64,000 nt of DNA from the NCBI RefSeq assembly GCF_025567095.1, contig NZ_JAOQJH010000002.1; one strand, 5' to 3'. Position 1 is the first letter of the stretch; every line of letters starts with the position of its first letter. The translations under genes were made by a program, and so were the position numbers. This DNA is from Anthropogastromicrobium aceti. Lineage in GTDB: Bacteria > Bacillota > Clostridia > Lachnospirales > Lachnospiraceae. Positions 34,386-43,425 of the stretch are shown in pieces. The notes beneath the pieces were generated by a model, which worked only from the letters and a program-made list of their open reading frames with translations, was not told the origin of the DNA and did no database searches.

Positions 34386-35792
34386 TCATCTCCACCAGAA
34401 TATCATCTTTTCTATTTGAGTCAATATCTGTGGATTCTGTTCCGTAAAATTTCCATCATATGGAACAAGAATAAGTAAGAGCAAAATTAATAATGTCATG
34501 ACTGCAGTTATCCAGACAAAACGATTCCATCCCCTATTTTTTGCCGTTTGACACCTAAATCCTACCGCTACAAAACAAGCAATTCCCAATAGGAAATTTA
34601 CATCAAGCTGATATCTTGTCACCATATATGGTGTATAAACACTATCGAACACTGTAATTCCTATTATTAATGCAATAAGAGTATTTATTATTGCCGTCAG
34701 ATGATTTTTCTTTATTTCCTTTTTCACTGAATCCTGCAAAAAAGCTGCAATGCACCAAAAAACAGGAAATGCAAACAAAATTCCTTCATAGCTTACATAT
34801 GGAAATTTTCCTTGTATTGGACTCCATGAAGCAAATTGATACACGAGTCCGTTTGTAATTTTGTCTAATCTGAATCCTGCAAATAAACTATATAAGCGTT
34901 GATCTGCCACCGTTAGCTGATAGTGTTGACCAAATTCCCATATACTTCCAAATCTTGCATAGTTGTACCACATCAGCAATATAGCTGTAAGCAAACATGG
35001 AATCCCTGCTGTTAAACAGGCTTTAATACTTTTTTTCTTTGATTTTAGTTCATGCAGATACAAATAAAACAGCATAATCTGGAGTATTCCGGAAAGTGCA
35101 ATAGTCGGTCGGCATCCAAATGCCAATGCCGCACACAGGAAACTTCCTGACAATTCTGCCATTTTTCTTCCTTTTTTCTGCTCTGAATCCCACACCACTC
35201 TAACCATCAGGTTCAAGCTTATTATTTCCATACAAACAGCTGACATGATCGCTGTGCAATATAATGCTGGTGCCGCGATTGCATACCATACACTTACAAA
35301 TGATAGTACCATTGATAAGATCAAATATAGGTCAAATGGCATTTTAGGAAAAAATTTTTTTCGTAAGAAATCAAATAATGCAAAAATAGCAAGGATTGTC
35401 CCCACAGTAAAAATCTGTGTTGCTTTGTATGTAGTAAGCGCATTTCCTGTCAAAAGCTGATATGGAAGAAACAAAAGAACTACAGGAACAATTCCAAAAT
35501 ACATATAGTACTTCCCATTATAAAATGCATGATCCCAATGGTAATAAATACCTAGTTCCTTCCTTGCCTGTGGATCATAGGGATTTTCCATTTCAGATAA
35601 TCTTGGATCAACATCTTCATATTCAAGGTACAAATGACCATTCAAAATAGATTGTGCCATCCTCTCATATTGATCTCTATGACCCGGAATTTTTCCATTC
35701 CAAACAGGCGAAAGTGACATGGGATAAACGCTTATCACAATTGTAATTATCATGCAAATAAATCGTTTTGCATCGTTGCGTTTTAACCACAT
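34386..35792 (-). CDS. Polytopic membrane protein, probable lipid-linked-sugar glycosyltransferase (GT-C-like)
   Basis: A 468-residue protein with about 10-11 membrane helices. Conserved-looking loop residues include an early extracytoplasmic stretch rich in Asp/Glu (GHRDQYERMAQSILNGHLYL) after helix 1, as in GT-C-fold mannosyl/arabinosyl transferases and their relatives. The start is set at the ATG at 35792 downstream of AGGAGGAG; the frame extends upstream into the preceding gene without a ribosome site. It follows a GT2 dolichyl-phosphate-sugar-synthase-like gene by 34 bases. The pair could make and use a polyprenyl-phosphate sugar for surface glycosylation. Not assigned to a named family. 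Confidence 0.7.
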   Translation of the reverse strand: MWLKRNDAKRFICMIITIVISVYPMSLSPVWNGKIPGHRDQYERMAQSILNGHLYLEYEDVDPRLSEMENPYDPQARKELGIYYHWDHAFYNGKYYMYFGIVPVVLLFLPYQLLTGNALTTYKATQIFTVGTILAIFALFDFLRKKFFPKMPFDLYLILSMVLSFVSVWYAIAAPALYCTAIMSAVCMEIISLNLMVRVVWDSEQKKGRKMAELSGSFLCAALAFGCRPTIALSGILQIMLFYLYLHELKSKKKSIKACLTAGIPCLLTAILLMWYNYARFGSIWEFGQHYQLTVADQRLYSLFAGFRLDKITNGLVYQFASWSPIQGKFPYVSYEGILFAFPVFWCIAAFLQDSVKKEIKKNHLTAIINTLIALIIGITVFDSVYTPYMVTRYQLDVNFLLGIACFVAVGFRCQTAKNRGWNRFVWITAVMTLLILLLLILVPYDGNFTEQNPQILTQIEKMIFWWR

Positions 35793-35826
35793 AGTATCAA
35801 TTTTTCTCCTCCTATGATACATGTTT

Positions 35827-36726
35827 TTATATACTTTCAGAATATATTTTTTTATTTTGAAGTCTAGCTTCAGAATCCATTTTATTTTTGTAATGTATAT
35901 TCTCAATTAAAACAAGCGCAGTCAAAACTTGCATTCCACTTAAAATGTGTAGTAAATTTTCTCTTATATTTGAGAATTTTTTTACTCTAGCATTTTTAAT
36001 TTCTACGAATCCTACCACAAACACTACTATTTTCCAAAGTTTTTCAGGTTTATAAAAACAAAACAGATGCAGTAATTTTTTTATTATGCTTATGCCATCT
36101 CTTATTGTGCTTAATTTTGACTGACTACCATTCGGTCGCTCCTTATACGCTACAGCAATTTCTTCTACCTGCAGATTATTTTCTAATGCATAAACTGTCA
36201 GTTCAGTTTCTATTTCAAAGTTCTGACTCAATACTGGAATTGTTTTTGCAAAACGGTAACTCAATGCACGATACCCTGTCATTACATCTCTTACCTTCCC
36301 ACCAAACAATTTTTGTACTGCCAAGCGCATAAAGCGATTCCCTGAATTATGAAATCTCCGCTTGTTTACTTTAAAGTACGTGGAACTAAGTCGATCTCCT
36401 ACTACCATATCAGCATGATATTTTAAAACTCGTTCCGTCATCTTTGCCGCCTCCGACGCGGGATAGGTATCGTCTGCATCAACCAGAATGTAGCACTGTG
36501 CTTCTACCTCCTGAAACATTCTTCGCACAACGTTCCCTTTTCCTTGTTGGTACTCATGTCGAACAATTGCACCAGCTTCTTTTGCTTTTTCCACTGTTTT
36601 GTCAGTAGAATTGTTGTCATATACATATACCGTAGCTTGCGGCAATGCCCTTTTAAAGTCTCTCACCACCTTTCCAACCGTAATTTCTTCATTGAAGCAT
36701 GGAATTAGTACTGCTATCTCATCCAT
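35827..36726 (-). CDS. GT2 glycosyltransferase, dolichyl-phosphate-sugar-synthase-like (atypical C terminus)
   Basis: A 299-residue enzyme with a GT-A domain: IAVLIPCFNEEITVGKVV, YVYDNNSTDKT, metal-binding LVDADDTYPA, and RHEYQQGKGNVVRRMF. The first 225 residues match the paralog at 40379-41323 very closely. After that the paralog has two membrane helices, while this protein has a shorter, more polar segment (GFVEIKNARVKKFSNIREN) and only a weak hydrophobic stretch. I found no frameshift that restores the usual ending, so the change seems to be divergence or loss of membrane anchoring. It probably transfers a sugar from a nucleotide to polyprenyl phosphate. Confidence 0.88.
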   Translation of the reverse strand: MDEIAVLIPCFNEEITVGKVVRDFKRALPQATVYVYDNNSTDKTVEKAKEAGAIVRHEYQQGKGNVVRRMFQEVEAQCYILVDADDTYPASEAAKMTERVLKYHADMVVGDRLSSTYFKVNKRRFHNSGNRFMRLAVQKLFGGKVRDVMTGYRALSYRFAKTIPVLSQNFEIETELTVYALENNLQVEEIAVAYKERPNGSQSKLSTIRDGISIIKKLLHLFCFYKPEKLWKIVVFVVGFVEIKNARVKKFSNIRENLLHILSGMQVLTALVLIENIHYKNKMDSEARLQNKKIYSESI

Positions 36727-36854
36727 TTTTCTCCTCCTTTCACCATTTATGTCCGATTTTTTTTCGATTGGTTACATTTTTTTATAACTCAATCACAAAT
36801 TTTACGAAATTCGTACCATCATCATATCCATTCGCAAAACTGCAAAATATCCCC

Positions 36855-36883
36855 TTGCTTTTCTATTTGATACCCTTTATAAT
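36855..36883 (+). promoter_or_regulatory. Promoter of the DUF1858 gene
   Basis: TTGCTT (36855-36860), 17 bases, TATAAT (36878-36883), upstream of the GGAGG and ATG at 36940. Confidence 0.65.
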
Positions 36884-36939
36884 GAAGGTTGAGTAGACAT
36901 TTTGGTCTGATTCCAAGCATTTTTTATGGAGGTTTTAAT

Positions 36940-37158
36940 ATGACACAGATTTCAAAAGATATTACAATCGGTGAACTGCTTCAGGTAAACACCGGTGTTA
37001 TTCCGATTCTTATGGCCGCTGGTATGCATTGCCTTGGCTGCCCGGCATCTCAGGGCGAGTCCATAGGCGAGGCTGCTGAGGTTCACGGACTTGATCCAGA
37101 TGATCTGGTTGATAAGATCAATGAGTTTTTAGCTGAGAATGCTCAGGATGCTCAGTAA
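36940..37158 (+). CDS. DUF1858 / hybrid-cluster-associated redox disulfide domain protein
   Basis: A 72-residue protein that consists of a single small helical domain. It begins ISKDITIGELLQVN and holds a CLGCPAS motif in GMHCLGCPASQGESIGEAAEVHG, the CxxC pair of the domain called hybrid cluster protein-associated disulfide redox domain. Such proteins are thought to take part in thiol or Fe-S redox chemistry; the exact role is not known. The ATG at 36940 follows TGGAGG by 7 bases; no ribosome site precedes longer frames. It is monocistronic, with its own promoter and a strong terminator. Confidence 0.88.
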   Translation: MTQISKDITIGELLQVNTGVIPILMAAGMHCLGCPASQGESIGEAAEVHGLDPDDLVDKINEFLAENAQDAQ

Positions 37159-37167
37159 TACTTTTTA

Positions 37168-37212
37168 AGGGGCTGCGAAAAAATGAAAGTTTTTTCGCAG
37201 CCCTGTTTCTGT
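37168..37212 (+). terminator. Intrinsic terminator after the DUF1858 gene
   Basis: GGGCTGCGAAAAAA pairs perfectly with TTTTTTCGCAGCCC (37170-37203) and is followed by a T-rich tract. Confidence 0.85.
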
Positions 37213-37291
37213 TGTAGATAACTCCAACTGTTTTCTTTTTGAAGTTGACAGTTTATCTTAAACAAAACACCATGGATACTGAAAATGAAAT

Positions 37292-37356
37292 ATGGAGAGC
37301 CTATCTCCATCATACCTGTTGAAATCTCCATCATTTTTCGGTAAAATGATGGAGAT
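37292..37356 (+). promoter_or_regulatory. Array of ATCTCCATCAT repeats upstream of the Fic gene
   Basis: A 14-bp perfect inverted repeat ATCTCCATCATTTT-N5-AAAATGATGGAGAT (37324-37356) is preceded by a second copy ATCTCCATCAT (37303-37313), which itself pairs with ATGGAGA (37292-37298). This gives four half sites of the same sequence directly before the Fic start codon. It fits an operator, perhaps for the winged-helix end of the Fic protein itself. Confidence 0.65.
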
Positions 37357-37380
37357 AAATTTGAAATGAGGGAGATTCTT

Positions 37381-38427
37381 ATGAGAGAGTTTGATTATAT
37401 TACAAGTCCTGCTAAGTTGCTGACACCTGAAATTGTTCAGATGGTAGGCAGCATCCACGAGCACAAAGGCAAACAGGAACTATTTCTTGAAGCCAATATA
37501 GATGAACTGAAAACGCTATTAGAAGTTGCTTTGATTCAGAGTACTGGAGCATCTAACCGAATCGAGGGTATATTTACAAGCGATACGCGTTTGGAAGAAC
37601 TGGTACGTCAGAAAGCAGAACCGCGTAACCGCTCTGAACAGGAGATTGCCGGATACCGTGAAGTGCTTGCAACAATCCACGATAGCTATGAGTATATCAA
37701 TCCAAGACCGAACATTATTTTGCAGCTGCACCGAGATTTATATTCCTATTCGCATGGGACTGCTGGCGGCTGTTATAAGAACTCTGATAATGTGATTGCA
37801 GAAACAGATGCCGATGGTCACCAAAAAGCACGTTTTATCCCTGTTCCAGCATTTCAGACTGCCGAAGCAATGGATGAACTTTGTACGCATTTTCTTGAAG
37901 CATGGGAAGCTGACCACATTGATAAGTTAGTTTTGATCCCGATGTTCATATTGGACTTCCTGTGTATTCATCCTTTCAATGACGGAAATGGCAGAATGAG
38001 TCGCCTGCTGACTTTACTGCTGTTCTATAAGGCAGGTTACATTGTCGGAAAATATGTCAGTATGGAAATGCTGATAGAAAACACAAAAGAAACATATTAT
38101 GAAGCCCTTCAAGCAAGTTCTACTGGATGGCATGAAAAAGAAAACAACTATGAGCCTTTTGTTAAATATTATCTTGGTATCATGCTGAAAGCATACAATG
38201 AATTTGAAAGTCGTATAGAACATCTAAAGCACCGCAACCTATCTAAGCCTGATAGAATTAAGGTAACTATTGACAATAAGGTTGGCAAGATTACCAAGAA
38301 AGAAATCATGGAACTTTGCCCTGATATAAGCAAAGTTACCGTAGAAAGAACTTTGACAGATCTGGTCAAAAGTGGATATATTGCAAAAGTTGGTTCGGGT
38401 CCATCCACCAGCTACGTCCGTATTTAA
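37381..38427 (+). CDS. Fic-family protein (AMPylase-type) with C-terminal winged helix
   Basis: A 348-residue protein. The core motif HPFNDGNGRMSR (about residues 197-208) is a complete Fic active site with the catalytic His, which transfers AMP (or a related group) to Ser/Thr/Tyr of a target. The N-terminal helix SNRIEG (about 58-63) matches the inhibitory S/T-xxx-E-G/N motif, so activity is self-restrained (class II). The last 70 residues form a winged-helix-like domain (KKEIMELCPDISKVTVERTLTDLVKSGYIAKVG) that may bind DNA. The ATG at 37381 follows AGGGAG. No antitoxin gene is adjacent; the upstream repeat array suggests autoregulation. Common in gut Firmicutes; targets unknown. Confidence 0.9.
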   Translation: MREFDYITSPAKLLTPEIVQMVGSIHEHKGKQELFLEANIDELKTLLEVALIQSTGASNRIEGIFTSDTRLEELVRQKAEPRNRSEQEIAGYREVLATIHDSYEYINPRPNIILQLHRDLYSYSHGTAGGCYKNSDNVIAETDADGHQKARFIPVPAFQTAEAMDELCTHFLEAWEADHIDKLVLIPMFILDFLCIHPFNDGNGRMSRLLTLLLFYKAGYIVGKYVSMEMLIENTKETYYEALQASSTGWHEKENNYEPFVKYYLGIMLKAYNEFESRIEHLKHRNLSKPDRIKVTIDNKVGKITKKEIMELCPDISKVTVERTLTDLVKSGYIAKVGSGPSTSYVRI

Positions 38428-38481
38428 TAAATTACATTTGACAACAAAAACCCATTAGCTATTTTTTATGACAACACAAAA

Positions 38482-38545
38482 CCGGCTGCTTCTGATTATG
38501 TATCCGGTCCTTTCGGACCGGGTAAGATCTATCAGAAGCAGCCGG
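38482..38545. terminator. Large hairpin between Fic and SipL-like genes, probable terminator
   Basis: The 15-bp arms CCGGCTGCTTCTGAT (38482-38496) and their exact complement (38531-38545) enclose a second stem CCGGTCC-TTTC-GGACCGG. On the reverse strand it is followed by TTTTGTGTTG. It lies downstream of the convergent SipL-like gene (ends 38659) and of fic (ends 38427), so it may stop transcription from either side. The rest of 38428-38658 shows nothing else I can name. Confidence 0.6.
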
Positions 38546-38658
38546 CAGTTTCGTGCGCAACCTGCGGTATCCGCCCTGCTGCGTTACACTATTATGTTAT
38601 GCAATACGTCAAGAAATGTTCCTATCCTATCATTCTAATATTCCCTATTACAATTCTC

Positions 38659-40266
38659 TTATCGCACCAGAAGAAGTTTTTGTCCGGGCTTTGTGCCAAG
38701 ATCTTCTGGCGATTTTCCTTCTTTTTGCATACTGGAAGCGGTCGCATTTAATGAATCTGCTTTTGTATTATCTTGGTTAACCTCGCGGATTCGCTCAATG
38801 CTCATTTTATATTTTTTTGCTATTGACCAAAGATTATCGCCTGGCTGTACAATGTATCCGATCATGCCTGGAAAATCATTTGGATCAATCTGTTCACCTG
38901 TAAAGCTCACCTGATCGAGCACTGAAATCTCATGCTCTGAGAGCACAAATGTATCAAGGCTAATGACTGCACGTACTTCTCCCTGACCGCCCGGCGCAAT
39001 CATTGTTGTAATTTGTTCTAACATCGGGCTTATAGTAAAACAGCTGCCCGGCGTAATTCCGCCTGCTTCAATTACATGGCTGAGCGGAATCACTCCTGCC
39101 GCAGCCTGCATTGGCCGTTCATCGTTTGCTGCCAGATATAATACAGTCACATAGACAGCACCCTCCACACGAATGCCCTCTGATACAATCTCTGCCCGAT
39201 CAATTGACACTGTTCCCTCACTGTGGCAAATTTGGAGCATGGTGTCAGTGCTGTGAAGCGGAATCTTTTCAGTGATTCTGCACTTTGCTTTATTTTTCAT
39301 CTGAAGTGTTTCTAAATGAGCCGTCTTGTAGCTTGTGTCTACTTCTTTTGTTGTTGAATAAGCATCGCAGAGCAAATGTACCTTTTCCTCAAGATACAGC
39401 TTCATATCAAGCTCCACTACTGCTTCCACATGGAATATTCGATTTTCTCCATCCTCGTCTGGATGAATACTAATCTCTTTTTTTATCAAAACTGGCTCCA
39501 CCGATGGAATCATCTCATGGCGGCATCCAACAAGCGGCAGTTCTCCTGTAAATGAGATCGTCTTTTCCATCCACTGCATAGGAAGCTGCTCCTGCCCAGC
39601 CTCGTAAATTACAAATAAGGCTGCCTCTGCCTGAATGAGCATTTTGTCTTCCTGAGCCTGATATTCCATACTTCTAAGACTAAGTGATTTCCATAAAAGT
39701 GACTGTGCAAGCGGTTTTCCCGGAGCTACAACTACATCATCCTCCATACGAAACGTATCCTTTTTTTGCAGCTGCAAAGACACCACTTCCATATCTTTTC
39801 CAAGTACTGCGATATCTTCTTTTCCTGAAAGCGATCTTGCTGCCTCCTCAAGCTGTGCTGATGCAGCAAAAAGTTCCGCGCCAAGCACGGCACTGATATG
39901 AAGCTTTCTTGAGTTGACAACACGAATACTGATATCTTCCACCTTTGTGCGGCAGCGCACATAATCGCCCGGCTCAAGTCCTGGATAGCTTACGTTTTCT
40001 TCAAATGTAAGTGCACCGGACAAATTTTTCATTCTGCCAGAACCCTCTACGGCATATAAAATTTCAAAATCAAGCCGTCCTTTTATGATTACCTTTTCTG
40101 AAAGCTGGCGAAGTTCCTCCATCACGGCATCTGCCTGTTTTAACAGCACGCTTCCCACATCTGGCTTCGCATCTGGAATATTAAAATCCTCATCAAATGT
40201 AACCTGCGCACTCACTGTATTTTTGCTCCTGCTCATATGTATCTGTTTTTTCTGCAGCTCTAACAT
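38659..40266 (-). CDS. SipL-like spore coat morphogenesis protein (DUF3794 repeats plus LysM)
   Basis: A 535-residue protein built of repeated DUF3794 (SPOCS) domains, seen as beta-rich units such as VIIKGRLDFEILY and RVEGAVYVTVLYLAA, followed by a C-terminal LysM domain (GYIVQPGDNLWSIAKKYKMSIERIREVN, about residues 455-480). This layout is that of SipL in Clostridioides difficile, which binds SpoIVA through its LysM domain and anchors the spore coat. The ATG at 40266 follows GGAGG. A sigma-E-like promoter (40341-40369) fits expression in the mother cell. The LysM loop is followed by a Ser/Lys-rich insertion (NATASSMQKEGKSPED) before the final beta strand. Confidence 0.82.
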   Translation of the reverse strand: MLELQKKQIHMSRSKNTVSAQVTFDEDFNIPDAKPDVGSVLLKQADAVMEELRQLSEKVIIKGRLDFEILYAVEGSGRMKNLSGALTFEENVSYPGLEPGDYVRCRTKVEDISIRVVNSRKLHISAVLGAELFAASAQLEEAARSLSGKEDIAVLGKDMEVVSLQLQKKDTFRMEDDVVVAPGKPLAQSLLWKSLSLRSMEYQAQEDKMLIQAEAALFVIYEAGQEQLPMQWMEKTISFTGELPLVGCRHEMIPSVEPVLIKKEISIHPDEDGENRIFHVEAVVELDMKLYLEEKVHLLCDAYSTTKEVDTSYKTAHLETLQMKNKAKCRITEKIPLHSTDTMLQICHSEGTVSIDRAEIVSEGIRVEGAVYVTVLYLAANDERPMQAAAGVIPLSHVIEAGGITPGSCFTISPMLEQITTMIAPGGQGEVRAVISLDTFVLSEHEISVLDQVSFTGEQIDPNDFPGMIGYIVQPGDNLWSIAKKYKMSIERIREVNQDNTKADSLNATASSMQKEGKSPEDLGTKPGQKLLLVR

Positions 40267-40357
40267 AATCGCCTCCATATACTGATATTGGGCTTTGCCG
40301 CTTTCAGTCGGTTTTGACCTGACCGACTGGCCCTATTACTAGTATATGAAGGCGATT
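40267..40357. repeat. Long inverted repeat covering promoter and ribosome site of the SipL-like gene
   Basis: Outer arms 40267-40283 and 40341-40357 pair in 16 of 17 positions; GGGC/GCCC and CAGTCGGT/ACCGACTG (40305-40312, 40322-40329) form inner stems. One outer arm contains the -10 of the predicted sigma-E promoter and the other contains the GGAGG of the gene. RNA started further upstream would hide the ribosome site, while RNA from the local promoter would not. Confidence 0.7.
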
Positions 40358-40369
40358 TATTTTTTATGA
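40341..40369 (-). promoter_or_regulatory. Sigma-E-like (mother cell) promoter of the SipL-like gene
   Basis: On the reverse strand TCATAAA (40363-40369), 14 bases, CATATACT (40341-40348). This fits the sigma-E consensus (KMATAWW, N14, CATACAHT) with one mismatch in the -10, and the gene it precedes is of a kind known to be sigma-E dependent in other Clostridia. Confidence 0.55.
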
Positions 40370-40378
40370 TGAAATATT

Positions 40379-41323
40379 TTATTTACAATCTTTTTCTGTT
40401 CGCTCCTGAATTTCTGCATGATACAGCTCTAATTCAAAGTCCTGGCGATTTTTGTGAAGCATATTTTGGAGTGATATTCCAACGCCTGCCAGCTGTATTG
40501 CTGCGACTGACAAAAATCCGCTGACAATCAGTGTTGGATAGCGCGGCACAAGGCCTGTTTCAATATAAGTGATTAATACTGGCACAAACATTACTATCGA
40601 AATTAGAAACAATATTATGCTTATTATACCGAAGAAGGCAAATGGATTGTAAATACGAAAAAGACGAATCAGCGTCTTAATTACACTCCAGCCATCTAAG
40701 AAGGTATTGAGCTTTGACACGCTTCCTTCTGGTCGATCACGATATGGTATAATTACGTTTTCCACCTGCATACGCTTGTCAATCGCATGAATACTCATTT
40801 CTGTCTCTATCTCAAACCGACATGATAAAATCGGAAATGTTTTTACAAAACGGTAGCTGAATGCACGATACCCCGTCATTATATCGCGTATGCTTCCGTG
40901 GAAAAGTTTTGATACCATTCCCCGAACAAGACAATTGCCTATATTGTGGAATGGGCGCTTGTTTTCCTCAAAATAAGTAGATGACAATCTATCTCCAACT
41001 ACCATATCCGCATTGTGTTCCTGTACAAGCTTTACCATCTTTGCAGCAGATTCTGCTGGATAAGTGTCATCCCCATCCACAAGTATGTAGCAATGTGCGT
41101 CAATTTCCTGAAACATTCTGCGCACTACATTCCCCTTTCCCTGCTGATACTCATGACGCACTACAGCTCCTGCTTTTTTTGCAAGCTTCTCTGTGTCATC
41201 TGTTGAATTATTGTCATACACGTAAATGATGGCGTCAGGCAGCACACGCTTAAAATCTGATACCACCTTTTCAATTGTTTTGTCCTCATTATAGCAGGGG
41301 ATCAATACAGCAATATCATCCAT
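40379..41323 (-). CDS. GT2 glycosyltransferase, dolichyl-phosphate-sugar-synthase-like
   Basis: A 314-residue membrane-bound transferase. The GT-A domain shows IAVLIPCYNEDKTIEKVV, YVYDNNSTDDT and LVDGDDTYPA; a C-terminal pair of membrane helices lies at about residues 228-252 and 263-288. It should load a sugar onto a polyprenyl phosphate at the cytoplasmic face. Start at ATG 41323 after GGAGGAGAGG. The large membrane protein just upstream on the same strand (41360-43342, 36 bases apart) would use or accept the product. Paralog at 35827-36726 with a different C terminus. Confidence 0.92.
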   Translation of the reverse strand: MDDIAVLIPCYNEDKTIEKVVSDFKRVLPDAIIYVYDNNSTDDTEKLAKKAGAVVRHEYQQGKGNVVRRMFQEIDAHCYILVDGDDTYPAESAAKMVKLVQEHNADMVVGDRLSSTYFEENKRPFHNIGNCLVRGMVSKLFHGSIRDIMTGYRAFSYRFVKTFPILSCRFEIETEMSIHAIDKRMQVENVIIPYRDRPEGSVSKLNTFLDGWSVIKTLIRLFRIYNPFAFFGIISIILFLISIVMFVPVLITYIETGLVPRYPTLIVSGFLSVAAIQLAGVGISLQNMLHKNRQDFELELYHAEIQERTEKDCK

Positions 41324-41359
41324 GTCCTCTCCTCCTTTCAAATTGGTACACTGCAAGTT

Positions 41360-43342
41360 TTAATAAACACATCCATATATTGATAACTGTGTTCCTTCAT
41401 AGTACTTTTGAAATTCAATGCCACTGTCTGTAAAAATATTAGTTGTTCCAGCCGCTATTTTTTCATCAAAATCATTTGTACTGACTATATATCTGATATT
41501 TAATTTCTTTAGATCTTCTGGTGAAAGTGTTACTTCTACATAATCTGTACTGACTAACTCAAGCATCGTCTTGCTTCCAAGTGATGCTCTAATATGGCAA
41601 TACCTATTGTAAATATCTTCATATTCGCCTTCTGGATCTAACATCTCCCAGCGTGTTTTCTGAGGATATGTCTGCGTTGTATTCAGGCAATCTGCTCCTG
41701 CCATCGCAGGAATGTTAGTAGCCGGGTAGGCCATATCTGCGACAAGCCATATTGCCTGAGGATCCTCTTTTACAAGATCACGAATTTGCTGCATTGTTTC
41801 ACTTTTCGTAATTTCAGGTACCCCCTTTGCAACTGGATTTATCCAAATTGATGATGCTAATACTACTGTGCATACTCCCAAAACTGCCATTGTGTACTTG
41901 CTTTTTCTTGCCCGATACAGCAGATAAAAAACAACTGCCAGAATTGCCCAGACAACTACAATTTTCTCTGCTGTATCAAAATACTCATATCGAAGTCCTC
42001 CCGGCTCATACTTTGTAAATCCCAAGGCTAATCTCATCGGTACAGCTGATGAAATGACAGCTGCCAATGCTGCTAACCACCTTTTAGGTGCTTTTTCTTT
42101 TAATGCGACAGCTCTGACAAATAGAGTCAAGCGAAGAAAGCCTAACACCTGCGGTCCGCGATTTGAATTTACAAAGCTAAGCAGAAGCATTTTGGCAAGC
42201 CATTTAGGAATACCAACACAATAGTACCAGGCCAAAAACAGATTCATTACAAGTAAAAGAATGAGTAAAGGATCTTTCTTTTTTTCTTTAATGATTACCC
42301 ACAGTGCTAGTATAAATCCTGCTGGTGCAAAACAAATGATGGATGAATTTTCTACAATTAATTCATTCATGCTAAATCTGCTAACAAGCGAAATCGGGTA
42401 TTTCATCATCCACCAAAGACCTGTACCGCCTGATGCCGAAGGTGCATTTCCAGGATAAACTGAATTTAATTCTGCTTTAATCACATCCCATGAGGTAACT
42501 GCAAGTACTGTAAGACCTGCTGCTGTAATCACGAAAATAAGAAGCCATGGCACCACATCAACTCGTCTTAACACCTTCCTGTCAAATTTCCAAATGACAA
42601 CCCACAAAAATAATGGAACAAAGCCCCATGCCACTGGCACCATCCATGTCGGGTAAAATGTCAAAACATATCCTACCGCGCAAACTGCCATACCAACTGC
42701 CACTGCGATTTTTCTTGGATTAAATGTATGTGATACCAAATAGTTACTTCCAAGCACAAAACAAGCACCGTAGATCAACATCTCAACAAGTCCATTGATT
42801 GCAAACCACCATTGTAAAAATGGTGCAAAGCTCACACAGACTGACAACATTACAGATAATTTTTTCTGCCCATCAGTAATCAGCATTCCTAGCTCAAACC
42901 ATGACAAAAACAGCACGATCAGACGTGAACACCAAAACCATGAAAGTCCTCTCTCGCTTCCAAAGAAAAGATATCCCCAATAAAATGGGCGAAATAATGT
43001 CAGAATATCCCACGATGGCTGTCCATACACGAGCATGTTATCTGTCAATATACTGCCAAGTGTTTGGCTGTATCGATTATACGCACCAAGCGTATTATAT
43101 TGCTGACGAAAACAAAGCGGCGTCAATGTTCCCCACTCATCACTTCGCCATACACGCGGTTCTCCCAAACGAATACCACTTTCGCCATCTCCCAAAAACA
43201 ACTTCCAACATCCCATGGACGATCCGCTAATTTTGAATGAGACCAACATAATTAACAGCAAAAATGATAACACAAAGCGATATTTATAAATCAGCTCAAA
43301 TCCCTGTTTCAAGCCTCTTTGCTTTTGTTTTTTTTCATTCAT
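41360..43342 (-). CDS. Large polytopic membrane protein, probable surface-glycan transferase
   Basis: A 660-residue protein with about 13 membrane helices (residues 28 to about 500) and a C-terminal soluble domain of about 130 residues (SETMQQIRDLVKEDPQAIWLVADM ... LSIYGCVY) predicted outside. An acidic loop with RLGEPRVWRSDEW follows helix 1, in the place where GT-C enzymes have catalytic Asp/Glu. I do not know a named family; similar large proteins often stand beside DPM1-like transferases in Lachnospiraceae. It is co-transcribed with the GT2 gene. The ATG at 43342 has GGAG 9 bases before it; a TTG at 43357 is possible. Confidence 0.7.
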   Translation of the reverse strand: MNEKKQKQRGLKQGFELIYKYRFVLSFLLLIMLVSFKISGSSMGCWKLFLGDGESGIRLGEPRVWRSDEWGTLTPLCFRQQYNTLGAYNRYSQTLGSILTDNMLVYGQPSWDILTLFRPFYWGYLFFGSERGLSWFWCSRLIVLFLSWFELGMLITDGQKKLSVMLSVCVSFAPFLQWWFAINGLVEMLIYGACFVLGSNYLVSHTFNPRKIAVAVGMAVCAVGYVLTFYPTWMVPVAWGFVPLFLWVVIWKFDRKVLRRVDVVPWLLIFVITAAGLTVLAVTSWDVIKAELNSVYPGNAPSASGGTGLWWMMKYPISLVSRFSMNELIVENSSIICFAPAGFILALWVIIKEKKKDPLLILLLVMNLFLAWYYCVGIPKWLAKMLLLSFVNSNRGPQVLGFLRLTLFVRAVALKEKAPKRWLAALAAVISSAVPMRLALGFTKYEPGGLRYEYFDTAEKIVVVWAILAVVFYLLYRARKSKYTMAVLGVCTVVLASSIWINPVAKGVPEITKSETMQQIRDLVKEDPQAIWLVADMAYPATNIPAMAGADCLNTTQTYPQKTRWEMLDPEGEYEDIYNRYCHIRASLGSKTMLELVSTDYVEVTLSPEDLKKLNIRYIVSTNDFDEKIAAGTTNIFTDSGIEFQKYYEGTQLSIYGCVY

Positions 43343-43425
43343 TTTTTCTTTCTCCAAAACTTCTCCCTTCTTTTTGGTGTTTCGATTATCTTACCGCATC
43401 TAGGTGACATCTCTCTTACTCTTTC

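Noticed and set aside
40267..40357. Riboswitch of the cyclic-di-GMP type before the SipL-like gene
   Set aside because: A segment GGCAAAGCCC recalls that family, but the conserved core and the tetraloop-receptor parts are not present; a sigma-E promoter within one arm explains the sequence better.
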